In this document: positions 23,055 to 29,570 of the stretch, piece after piece
Position numbering within the stretch: the stretch's first letter is position 1
Layout: each line of letters begins with the position of its first letter
Origin: Bacteroidales bacterium
Lineage (GTDB): Bacteria > Bacteroidota > Bacteroidia > Bacteroidales > F082
Reading direction: 5' to 3'
DNA length: 33,091 nt
Assembly (NCBI GenBank): GCA_028696715.1
Contig: JAQVGO010000004.1
Location: 1-33,091, forward strand
Program-made: the position numbers and the translations under genes
The notes under the pieces: generated by a model
What the model was told of the DNA's origin: nothing
Seen by the model: only the letters and a program-made list of their open reading frames with translations
The model's database searches: none

Positions 23055-24164
23055 ATGATAACGCTGATTCTACAACAAACTTTGATCATCACCACTTTTG
23101 TGATGGGTATGATGATGGTGATTGAATACATTAATGTTCAAACTCGCGGGATGTGGTCACAGAAACTCGAAAAATCACCATTCACACAAATTGTTTTAGG
23201 CGCAATGATGGGAATTATCCCGGGTTGTCTTGGATCATACACCATGGTTTCATTGTATGTACATCGCGTGGTGATGTTTCCTGCACTGGTAGCAACGCTA
23301 ATCGCCACATCCGGTGATGAGGCCTTCTTAATGTTTTCGACCATTCCTGCCACAGCCCTAAAACTCACTGTAATCTTATTTGCCATTGCGTTGATAGCCG
23401 GGGTATTAACCCATATTTTTGTGAAGAATAAATTTATCGGACTTAGGAAGGAGGCCATGCTCCCGCTGCATCATCAGAATGAATCCTGCAACCGCTATCA
23501 TCCGGCTTTGATCATCGAAAACCTGCGTCAGATCAGCTTCACCAGAGCCTTGCTTATCGCCGGTGTATTAGCTATCCTGGTCAGTCTATTATCTGGCTTT
23601 GTGGATGGAAGTCATCACCTAAACACCCTGATGGGGGCTACTGAAAGTGCCCTACACACCCACGATCATGCACACGATCACAGCCATGATCACGGTGGTG
23701 AAGCAGACTGGATCAGGATTTCGATGATACTTTTGCTAAGTGCCATTCTATTTATTGTTTTAACAGCCAAAGATCATTTTTTGCAGGAACATTTGTGGCA
23801 GCACATCATCAAAAAACACTTCATTAAAATTTTCCTTTGGACTTTTGGTGTGATAGTAGGCATTTATTTTGTGAATCAGTACATTAACCTCCAAGACTGG
23901 ATTTCTTCAAATCTGTATCTTGTGCTATTGATTGCCTTACTAATTGGTGTAATACCCGAATCGGGACCCCATTATGTTTTTGTCATACTTTTTGCACAGG
24001 GAGCCCTGCCTTTAAGCATTCTTTTGGCCAGTTCCATTGTTCAGGACGGTCATGGATCGTTGCCTTTGTTGGCTGAATCGGGCAAAGGTTTTCTGGCAGC
24101 TAAAGTCATCAACATAGCCGTTGGAGCTATCGCCGGAATTTTGGGGATTTGGTTTGGTTTTTAG
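23055..24164 (+). CDS. ArsP_2-type heavy-metal / putative manganese exporter
   Basis: The 369-residue membrane protein has about ten hydrophobic segments in two related halves, each with a conserved P-G/G-D-E style motif: MMGIIPGCLGSYTMVSLY ... SGDEAFLMF, and LIGVIPESGPHYVFVILF ... SSIVQDGHGSLPLLAESG. This fits the 10-TM ArsP_2 family, whose members are annotated as arsenic or manganese exporters. The loop joining the halves is rich in His and Asp (HTHDHAHDHSHDHGGEAD, about residues 198-215), a likely metal-sensing or metal-binding loop. Substrate is not proven. It is divergent from rrf2, has a dyad upstream, and ends at a hairpin. The ATG at 23055 is used. Confidence 0.82.
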   Translation: MITLILQQTLIITTFVMGMMMVIEYINVQTRGMWSQKLEKSPFTQIVLGAMMGIIPGCLGSYTMVSLYVHRVVMFPALVATLIATSGDEAFLMFSTIPATALKLTVILFAIALIAGVLTHIFVKNKFIGLRKEAMLPLHHQNESCNRYHPALIIENLRQISFTRALLIAGVLAILVSLLSGFVDGSHHLNTLMGATESALHTHDHAHDHSHDHGGEADWIRISMILLLSAILFIVLTAKDHFLQEHLWQHIIKKHFIKIFLWTFGVIVGIYFVNQYINLQDWISSNLYLVLLIALLIGVIPESGPHYVFVILFAQGALPLSILLASSIVQDGHGSLPLLAESGKGFLAAKVINIAVGAIAGILGIWFGF

Positions 24165-24176
24165 TCAATTTTGGGT

Positions 24177-24207
24177 CAAAAAAATCCCCGAACGGTTTGA
24201 TTTTTTG
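24177..24207 (+). terminator. Terminator-like hairpin after the metal exporter gene
   Basis: AAAAAATC pairs with GATTTTTT around an inner CC-GAAC-GG, 12 bases after the stop at 24164. The 3' arm itself supplies the T run. The stem contains few G-C pairs and has internal mismatches, so strength is uncertain. The rest of the gap to 24259 shows only a weak -7 match (TATCTTTA, 24208-24215) for the next gene. Confidence 0.4.
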
Positions 24208-24259
24208 TATCTTTACGTCAACATAAACAACATGATCAAACAGATTAATTTAAACCAAA

Positions 24260-25126
24260 ATGAAAATTATACTTTCCACCGATTTTAGCGAAGAGAATGA
24301 GATGCTCTTTCCGTATGCACTTGACCTTTTAAAGGAGCCAGGTGGAGAAATCATCCTTTTTCATGCCTATATGGATCAAATTCTGATGGGCGACAGCAGT
24401 TTTCCGGGCGGCCTCGATTCCGATACTTTTTTCAACCGAGAATTACTGGCTGAAATGGAAGAGCAGGCTTCAAAGTTTATGCAGGAAAAGCAGGAAAATC
24501 TGGAGCATAAAATTTCAGAAGCCGGATTGACCAATATCCGGGTTTCGGCAGTTTTAAAAGGGGGCGATCCCGAGATTGAACTGGTGAACCTTACCGAAGA
24601 TCAAAAACCCGATCTCGTATTGATGGGTACCCGCGGCAAAGGCAAAAAACGATTTCTGGAAGGCAGCATGGCCAAAAGCATCATGACGAAAGTGCATGTG
24701 CCTTTGCTTTCCGTTCCGGAAGGCTATCAATGGACGAAAAGCAATGAAGTGCTTTATGCTACTAATTTTGGCCGGTTCGAAGTAAGTACCATCAACCGGA
24801 TATTTAATTTACTTGAACAATACAAGCCTGTAATTCATGTTGTGCATCTGATTACAGATGATGATGACGAAAAGCCCGATCTGCTCATGGAAGAGCTCAG
24901 GTTGGCCTTTAAACATGAGAAAGCACGACAGATGATCAGGTTTCATCTGATCAAATCAACCATGCCAAAAGATGCGATTGCACTGTTTTGCGAACAACAT
25001 CAAATTAGTCTGGCTTCTTTTATTGCCAACCGGCGGGGTTTGTTGGATTATATCTTTAAAGATAAAATTGGCAAGGATGCCTTTTTCGAGCTTGGGATTC
25101 CCATGCTAACGTTCAGAGAACCTTAG
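24260..25126 (+). CDS. Tandem universal stress protein (UspA family)
   Basis: The 288-residue cytoplasmic protein has two Usp domains. The first (1-155) is complete, with ILSTDFSEENE at the start and the nucleotide-binding motif GTRGKGKKRFLEGS (123-136) followed by KVHVPLLSVPEG. The second (~160-288) keeps the fold pattern (VIHVVHLI ... FFELGIPMLTF) but lacks the G-x2-G-x9-G[ST] motif, so it probably does not bind ATP. This one-active-one-degenerate arrangement is common in Bacteroidota. Role in stress tolerance is by family only. Its 3' end overlaps the convergent glycosyltransferase gene by 21 bases. Confidence 0.9.
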   Translation: MKIILSTDFSEENEMLFPYALDLLKEPGGEIILFHAYMDQILMGDSSFPGGLDSDTFFNRELLAEMEEQASKFMQEKQENLEHKISEAGLTNIRVSAVLKGGDPEIELVNLTEDQKPDLVLMGTRGKGKKRFLEGSMAKSIMTKVHVPLLSVPEGYQWTKSNEVLYATNFGRFEVSTINRIFNLLEQYKPVIHVVHLITDDDDEKPDLLMEELRLAFKHEKARQMIRFHLIKSTMPKDAIALFCEQHQISLASFIANRRGLLDYIFKDKIGKDAFFELGIPMLTFREP

Positions 25127-26287
25127 TAAGATTTCGTCATACCATTTGTCAAGCAGCTGGCCAACGGCTTTCATACTGTATTGAGCTGCAACCATTCCAC
25201 GCAAAGCTGCCGCATCGTAATTTTGATAATTTTTTGATATGCTGATCAAAGCATCTGCTAATCCTGACTCATCACCGGCATCAACAAGCATACCGTTCGA
25301 CTTATCAATCATTTCCGGTATCCCCCCTACCCGTGTTGCCACAACCGGAATGCCACATGCCAGGGCTTCCAGAATAACGACAGGCATATTTTCATAATTA
25401 CTAAAAAGCACTAACACATCTGATTGTGCTAACTTTTTAGCCAGATCAATCCCCTGCAAAAGACCTGTAAAATTAATCTTTTCGCTGATTTTCAATTCAT
25501 TGGCATAAGCCTTCAGCCAATCGAAATCCATCCCGTCACCAATCAGAGTAAAGCTGAAATCAAGTTCAGCATCTGATAACTTGCCAATGGCACGCAGCAA
25601 ACCACTAATATTTTTCGATTTATCCTCAAAACAGCTGATGTGCACAAAATTGACGGTTGTGTGTTGCGGTTTGGCCAAGGGTTGAAAAAGCTCCATATCA
25701 ACAACATTTGGCAATACGGTATAATGCTGGTTTTTCAGTTGATAGCTTTGCATGGCGAGCATCAAATCGTTGGTGACCGTAGTAACCATTGCAGCACGTT
25801 TAACAACAAACCGACTTACCCATTTCCTGAAAAACCCATTGAATCCCTTATTTACAGGCAAATACCTAGACCAATGTTCAGTAATGAGATAAGGAATCCT
25901 GCGACGAAAAGCCAAAAACCATCCCAATAATCCCAGGCGTGTAAGGATATGCACATGAATCAGATCGAATTTCTGTTCTTTTTCGGCAAGCATCACTGCC
26001 GTGAGATTTGCTCTGAAAAATCGCCATTGGTTGATCAGTTTGGAAAGCAAAGGAATTCCATTGCTTTTCTTGTAATAAACAATGATCTCTCTAAAGTTTC
26101 CATTGCTTGTCCGGCAGATTTCAAAACATCTTTCGGCCTTTGGATCCTCCTGTGTATAAACGACAGTTAGCTTATTAAAAAGTGCAGCTGCCTCTGCATG
26201 ACGCTGGATAAACAAGCCAAACATCGGGTCGTACCGATGCGGATACCAACGGGCCAAAAACAAAATATGCTTCTTTGAGCTTATCAC
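25106..26287 (-). CDS. GT4-family glycosyltransferase
   Basis: The 393-residue enzyme is a GT-B retaining glycosyltransferase. It has an N-terminal acceptor domain (HILFLARWYPHRYDPMFGLFIQRHA), the GT4 C-terminal donor domain with NFVHISCFEDKSKNISGLL, TLIGDGMDFDWL, and the EX7E motif in YENMPVVILEALACGIPVVATRVGGIPEMI (positions given for reference only). It probably acts on cell-surface polysaccharide or a glycolipid at the inner membrane; donor and acceptor are unknown. It starts four bases inside the end of the NRK-like kinase gene, so it is the last gene of that unit although its function looks unrelated. It ends tail-to-tail with the universal stress gene, overlapping it by 21 bases. Confidence 0.9.
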   Translation of the reverse strand: MISSKKHILFLARWYPHRYDPMFGLFIQRHAEAAALFNKLTVVYTQEDPKAERCFEICRTSNGNFREIIVYYKKSNGIPLLSKLINQWRFFRANLTAVMLAEKEQKFDLIHVHILTRLGLLGWFLAFRRRIPYLITEHWSRYLPVNKGFNGFFRKWVSRFVVKRAAMVTTVTNDLMLAMQSYQLKNQHYTVLPNVVDMELFQPLAKPQHTTVNFVHISCFEDKSKNISGLLRAIGKLSDAELDFSFTLIGDGMDFDWLKAYANELKISEKINFTGLLQGIDLAKKLAQSDVLVLFSNYENMPVVILEALACGIPVVATRVGGIPEMIDKSNGMLVDAGDESGLADALISISKNYQNYDAAALRGMVAAQYSMKAVGQLLDKWYDEILLRFSER

Positions 26288-26799
26288 GATTTCATCAATT
26301 GATCCACAAAGGTAACAGCCTTTTCCAATCTTTGCCTGCCTTTTCCTGACACGATCCGATAAGGAAACTGCATTTTTTCGAGATAGCTTTTGTAAAGCTC
26401 AAACAAAATCTTTCTTTGCTCGGGATGTTCACGTAATGGATCAGGTTCCCATTCCAGATCAATATCGCACAATAAGTACAAATCGTAATGCTGATTTTTA
26501 AGGGCATTCTCGATGAAATCGTCCTGCAGCCCGAAAACAAACTCAAGCCAGATTTTGCAAACCAACATCTCTGTATCAGTAAACAGAATAGTTGGATTAG
26601 CTTCCAATAATCGCTGTTGAAGTTGCAGCTGCCCCTTGGCGATATTCACAACATCTGCTACATTATAATCCGGCTTCTCATGCAGGTATTCACGGGCATA
26701 TTCCGGAACCCATTGTGTTTGGTAGTGATCGGCAAGCTTTTCGGCCAGCCAGGATTTTCCGGTTGATTCGGGTCCTGTGATAGCAATTTTAACTGACAT
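26284..26799 (-). CDS. NadR-like nicotinamide riboside kinase (AAA_28 ATPase)
   Basis: The 171-residue protein matches the C-terminal kinase domain of NadR. It has Walker A GPESTGKS (9-16), WVPEYAREYL, the Asp region LFTDTEMLVCKIW, and DLYLLCDIDLEWEPDPLREHPEQR as the lid segment. NadR's N-terminal adenylyltransferase and DNA-binding domains are absent. It likely phosphorylates nicotinamide riboside to NMN, trapping what PnuC brings in. The ATG at 26799 (MSVKIAITGPES) overlaps the pnuC end by 11 bases; a longer reading to 26841 adds only pnuC-overlapping sequence. Because a thiamine-binding-like gene precedes pnuC, thiamine or a related ring compound is an alternative substrate. Confidence 0.85.
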   Translation of the reverse strand: MSVKIAITGPESTGKSWLAEKLADHYQTQWVPEYAREYLHEKPDYNVADVVNIAKGQLQLQQRLLEANPTILFTDTEMLVCKIWLEFVFGLQDDFIENALKNQHYDLYLLCDIDLEWEPDPLREHPEQRKILFELYKSYLEKMQFPYRIVSGKGRQRLEKAVTFVDQLMKS

Positions 26800-27400
26800 T
26801 GCTTGCTTGTTTTTTCCAGGCCAGATATCCTGCCACTGCAATAATCAGAAAAACAAAAAACTGAAAGCTGGTGAATACCAATCCTTTATAGAAATATAGC
26901 GGGATAGAGATCAGGTCGCCAACGATCCAATAAAGCCAGTTTTCAACCTTTTTAACGGCCATCAGCCACATGCCAACAATAAAAATCGCAGTGGTCAGGG
27001 CATCAATTGTTGGCACATTGCTATCGGTGTAATGAATTAGAACAAAACGCATCAAAATAAATGCAAGCACTGTGGCCAACAGCCCTGCCAGATTTTGGGC
27101 ACGGCTGGCAAATGTAACGGGTCGTTCTGATTTTCCGGATTTCGGATGCGTCCAATAATACCAGCCATAAACGCTCATCACAAAATACACCAGGTTGATA
27201 AACATATCCGCATAGAGCCCTGCAAAAAAAGTGATGTACATATAAATCAACACACTGACAATACCCGTTGGGAAAACCAGTATGTTCACTTTTTTGCTGT
27301 ACCAAACACTCAAAAGCCCAAAAATGACAGCCACAGCTTCGAGCCAGGTAGTTTGAAGGAGATTCTCCAGGAAAAGCTCAAAAAAACTAGCGGCTTCCAT
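26789..27400 (-). CDS. pnuC: PnuC-family nicotinamide riboside (or thiamine) transporter
   Basis: The protein (203 aa from the ATG at 27400) has about seven membrane segments and PnuC signatures: IFGLLSVWYSKKVNILVFPTGIVSV, YGWYYWTHP, and in the second half WLYWIVGDLISIPLYFYKGL. PnuC proteins let nicotinamide riboside diffuse into the cell, where a kinase traps it; close relatives (PnuT) carry thiamine. The kinase gene directly downstream favours nicotinamide riboside, while the thiamine-binding-like gene upstream leaves PnuT open. The first codon at 27403 is TTG, so ATG 27400 is preferred. It overlaps the end of the preceding gene by 14 bases. Confidence 0.87.
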   Translation of the reverse strand: MEAASFFELFLENLLQTTWLEAVAVIFGLLSVWYSKKVNILVFPTGIVSVLIYMYITFFAGLYADMFINLVYFVMSVYGWYYWTHPKSGKSERPVTFASRAQNLAGLLATVLAFILMRFVLIHYTDSNVPTIDALTTAIFIVGMWLMAVKKVENWLYWIVGDLISIPLYFYKGLVFTSFQFFVFLIIAVAGYLAWKKQASNVS

Positions 27401-27647
27401 CAATATGATTCAAATCGGCATTGATAATTTTAAGAATAAAAACACTGTGAGGCAATTCAAAAGATTTCTTAATCTCAGTTGTAAGTGTTTGCATAACAAG
27501 GTCGTATTCTCCAAAAACCTGGGTGCTCATCCCATTTGTTTTTACAACCAGCCCTGAAACCTCATTCAAACGGCGAATAAAATCTTTTATCGGTGGGATA
27601 TATTCGACCAGCAAAGGATAATAACTTATTTCGACGGACGTTTTCAT
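27387..27647 (-). CDS. MTH1187/YkoF-like thiamine-binding-family protein
   Basis: The 86-residue protein matches the small MTH1187/YqgV family: SVEISYYPLLVEYIPPIKDFIRRLNE, then GLVVKTNGMSTQVFGEYDLVMQTL, ending KSFELPHSVFILKIINAD. The fold is ferredoxin-like; relatives such as YkoF bind thiamine or its pyrimidine part. It is the first gene of the unit with pnuC, the kinase and GT4. No TPP riboswitch is seen in its short upstream region (27648-27763). A -7 element is at 27700-27707. Confidence 0.8.
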   Translation of the reverse strand: MKTSVEISYYPLLVEYIPPIKDFIRRLNEVSGLVVKTNGMSTQVFGEYDLVMQTLTTEIKKSFELPHSVFILKIINADLNHIDGSR

Positions 27648-27686
27648 AAGACTTTGAAATTTTACTTTAAGAAAAAATTAAAGAAG

Positions 27687-27694
27687 TATCTTTG
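27687..27694 (+). promoter_or_regulatory. -7 promoter element of the DUF423 gene (TATCTTTG)
   Basis: TATCTTTG matches TAnnTTTG and lies 69 bases upstream of the ATG at 27764. No -33 TTG is at the right distance. It sits only five bases from the opposing -7 element at 27700-27707. Confidence 0.4.
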
Positions 27695-27699
27695 ATCCG

Positions 27700-27732
27700 C
27701 AAAAGTAAGGCTTTTCGGGGATTGAAGCCAAA
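27700..27732 (-). promoter_or_regulatory. Promoter of the thiamine-binding/pnuC unit (TTTG-N21-TACTTTTG on the minus strand)
   Basis: The plus strand reads CAAAAGTA at 27700-27707 (minus TACTTTTG) and CAAA at 27729-27732 (minus TTTG), 21 bases apart. The leader to the ATG at 27647 would be about 46 bases. It overlaps head-to-head with the DUF423 -7 element. Confidence 0.5.
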
Positions 27733-27763
27733 GCGTCAGTGTGCAAATAATCAAATTAAGATC

Positions 27764-28159
27764 ATGGAAAGAACATTTGTATGGACAGGGAGTTTATTAG
27801 CTGGAATTGCAGTAATTTTTGGAGCCCTGGGAGCGCATTGGCTAAGGGAAAATATGAGTATTACAAGCTTACAAAGTTTTGAAACCGGCGTCAGATACCA
27901 ACTTTTTCATGCTTTGGCGATATTGTATCTGGCCGCTCTGCCCAAAAGATTTAAAGGCAAATTATGTGTTGCCTCTTATTACCTGTTTACTTTTGGCAGC
28001 CTGCTTTTTTCCTTTTCTATTTACTTGTTATCGACTTCTGATTTGACAGGTATTAATTTTTCCTATTTAGGTCCTGTAACACCCATTGGAGGTCTTTTGA
28101 TGATAAGCGGCTGGTTGATGCTATTTATCAACAGCATCCGAAGTTTTAAGGAAGTTTAA
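27764..28159 (+). CDS. DUF423 small membrane protein (YgdD-like)
   Basis: The 131-residue protein has four hydrophobic segments and the DUF423 signatures: VWTGSLLAGIAVIFGALGAHWL at the start, FETGVRYQLFHALAILYLA, and a closing GPVTPIGGLLMISGWLMLF. No member has a settled function. The ATG at 27764 is chosen; a longer reading from 27692 begins inside the -7 element and adds a basic stretch not found in the family. Its 3' end overlaps the convergent DUF481 gene by 14 bases. Confidence 0.88.
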   Translation: MERTFVWTGSLLAGIAVIFGALGAHWLRENMSITSLQSFETGVRYQLFHALAILYLAALPKRFKGKLCVASYYLFTFGSLLFSFSIYLLSTSDLTGINFSYLGPVTPIGGLLMISGWLMLFINSIRSFKEV

Positions 28160-28922
28160 ATATCAAACCCGTCTTAATTTCCTGGTCATCGTTAACGGAT
28201 TCGCCAATCGCAACACTGCGATGCAGGTAACGTATTTTTAGGCTGAGAGCTAAATTCTTTAACACATCAACTGTAAGATTCATATCTGCTGAAAACCTGA
28301 AATCCTTAAAGTCTTCCAAAGCTGGTTGGTAATACGTAACAAAACCTAACTGCGCCTGCTCAGACAAGCTCATTGCCAGCGAAATATAATTTGTTGATCT
28401 GTAATGACTAACAATCACATGAGGATCAGTAGTATAGTGCTCACCTTCATGCATTACGCCAAGCCCTACAAATAGCTTTAAAGGTTTGTTTAGGCTTGAA
28501 TCAGAAAAGAGTTGCACCAAATCTGATCGCACACCCATTCCCAACAAAAACCTGGATTGCAACTGTAGAAACTGATCAAACTCGAGTTGCGTGAAGGCTT
28601 CTGCCATAATCTTATCCTTATTTAACTGCCTGATGGAGCGCAGGTGAATAAATCCTTTATTCTTGGTTTTCTCCTTATTAGCTCGTTTGAAATCATATTC
28701 GATCACTGCATAATAATCCTGGATGGGGTTGTTCCAATCAAGACGCAGCTGCTCACCAACCTCAAACTCGTTGGTATTTCCGGATGAAAAATCAATACTG
28801 GTGGTATTTCTCATGCCAAAGCCGGGCTCGTCATACTCCTTACGGTAACGCTCTGTGTTTACCTGAGCAAATGCGGCAGAGGAAAAAATGATAAAAAGAA
28901 ATGCGATGAACAATCTTTGCAT
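28146..28922 (-). CDS. DUF481-type outer-membrane beta-barrel protein
   Basis: The 258-residue protein has a clear signal peptide (about residues 1-19, cleavage after AAFA). After this come alternating amphipathic strands typical of a small beta-barrel of the DUF481/YdiY type (SIDFSSGNTNEFEVGEQLRLDW, NKGFIHLRSIRQLNKDKIMAEAF, FLLGMGVRSDL, LFVGLGVMHEGEHY), closing with an aromatic-rich end (GLIFKLP). It probably sits in the outer membrane. Its function is unknown. It follows the LolA-like gene by two bases, so the two are co-transcribed, perhaps because barrel and lipoprotein export belong to the same envelope process. Confidence 0.75.
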   Translation of the reverse strand: MQRLFIAFLFIIFSSAAFAQVNTERYRKEYDEPGFGMRNTTSIDFSSGNTNEFEVGEQLRLDWNNPIQDYYAVIEYDFKRANKEKTKNKGFIHLRSIRQLNKDKIMAEAFTQLEFDQFLQLQSRFLLGMGVRSDLVQLFSDSSLNKPLKLFVGLGVMHEGEHYTTDPHVIVSHYRSTNYISLAMSLSEQAQLGFVTYYQPALEDFKDFRFSADMNLTVDVLKNLALSLKIRYLHRSVAIGESVNDDQEIKTGLIFKLP

Positions 28923-28924
28923 AC

Positions 28925-29569
28925 CTATCGCATGTCGATCACTTCAAAATCAGGGTAATCAGATTCATCATATTCAAAAAACCCATCCTCAGGCAAAAAT
29001 TTCTCATCCAGCTTTTTAATCACATACATAAACTCATTTCCGCCGCTGTCGAAAATAGTGAACTGCTTGATACGAAGGCCTTCCTCTTCGATGTCGATAT
29101 GAATTCTTGAGAACTTTTTCCCGCTCTCGGGCTTTAGCTCGATAGTTCTAATTTCGGGATTTTGGCTTCTTCTGCCAGCCTGGTAATAACTGATCTTATG
29201 ATCATCATAGTAAGAGGTCAATAAACGGCTTGGTGTGATATTTTCTTCACCTTCCTGGGCATCGCTAACCATTACTTCTTCAGAATCTCCGAGTACTGTC
29301 CAGATGGTGCTGCCATTTGAGATAACAGTCTGGCCGGCCATAACAAGTTTATAGGCATCTCCCTGAATATAGACCTCTCCTGATTTCATTTCGTCAATTC
29401 CTGCTTCCTGATTAACCATTCTGTAATCAAAATCAACCTTCATTGCCGGATAGGCTTTTGTTTGGTCAATTACTTTTTTTAAAAGTTCCTCGGCGGTATC
29501 CTGGGCACTCAACTGCAAAGCAATTCCTGCTATCGCTATCAATATCAATCTTTTCAACATCTTTTTCAT
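28925..29569 (-). CDS. LolA-like periplasmic lipoprotein carrier
   Basis: The 214-residue protein has a signal peptide (MKKMLKRLILIAIAGIALQ..., cleavage near LSA-Q) and the LolA/LolB-like half-barrel: ELLKKVIDQTKAYPAMKVDFDY, GEVYIQGDAYKLVMAGQTVISNGSTIWTVL, and ITPSRLLTSYYDD. LolA carries lipoproteins from the inner to the outer membrane. Bacteroidota often have several LolA-like proteins, so the exact cargo is open. It begins one base after the ftsK stop, an arrangement that is conserved in this phylum. Confidence 0.85.
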   Translation of the reverse strand: MKKMLKRLILIAIAGIALQLSAQDTAEELLKKVIDQTKAYPAMKVDFDYRMVNQEAGIDEMKSGEVYIQGDAYKLVMAGQTVISNGSTIWTVLGDSEEVMVSDAQEGEENITPSRLLTSYYDDHKISYYQAGRRSQNPEIRTIELKPESGKKFSRIHIDIEEEGLRIKQFTIFDSGGNEFMYVIKKLDEKFLPEDGFFEYDESDYPDFEVIDMR

Positions 29570-29570
29570 T

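Noticed and set aside
23660-23700. Possible short tandem DNA repeat (cacgatcatg-like units)
   Set aside because: It is the codon pattern of the His/Asp-rich loop of the exporter (HDHAHDHSHDH), not an independent repeat.
27648-27763. TPP riboswitch expected before a thiamine-related unit
   Set aside because: The gap is too short and has none of the conserved TPP-riboswitch segments such as CTGAGA with its partner.
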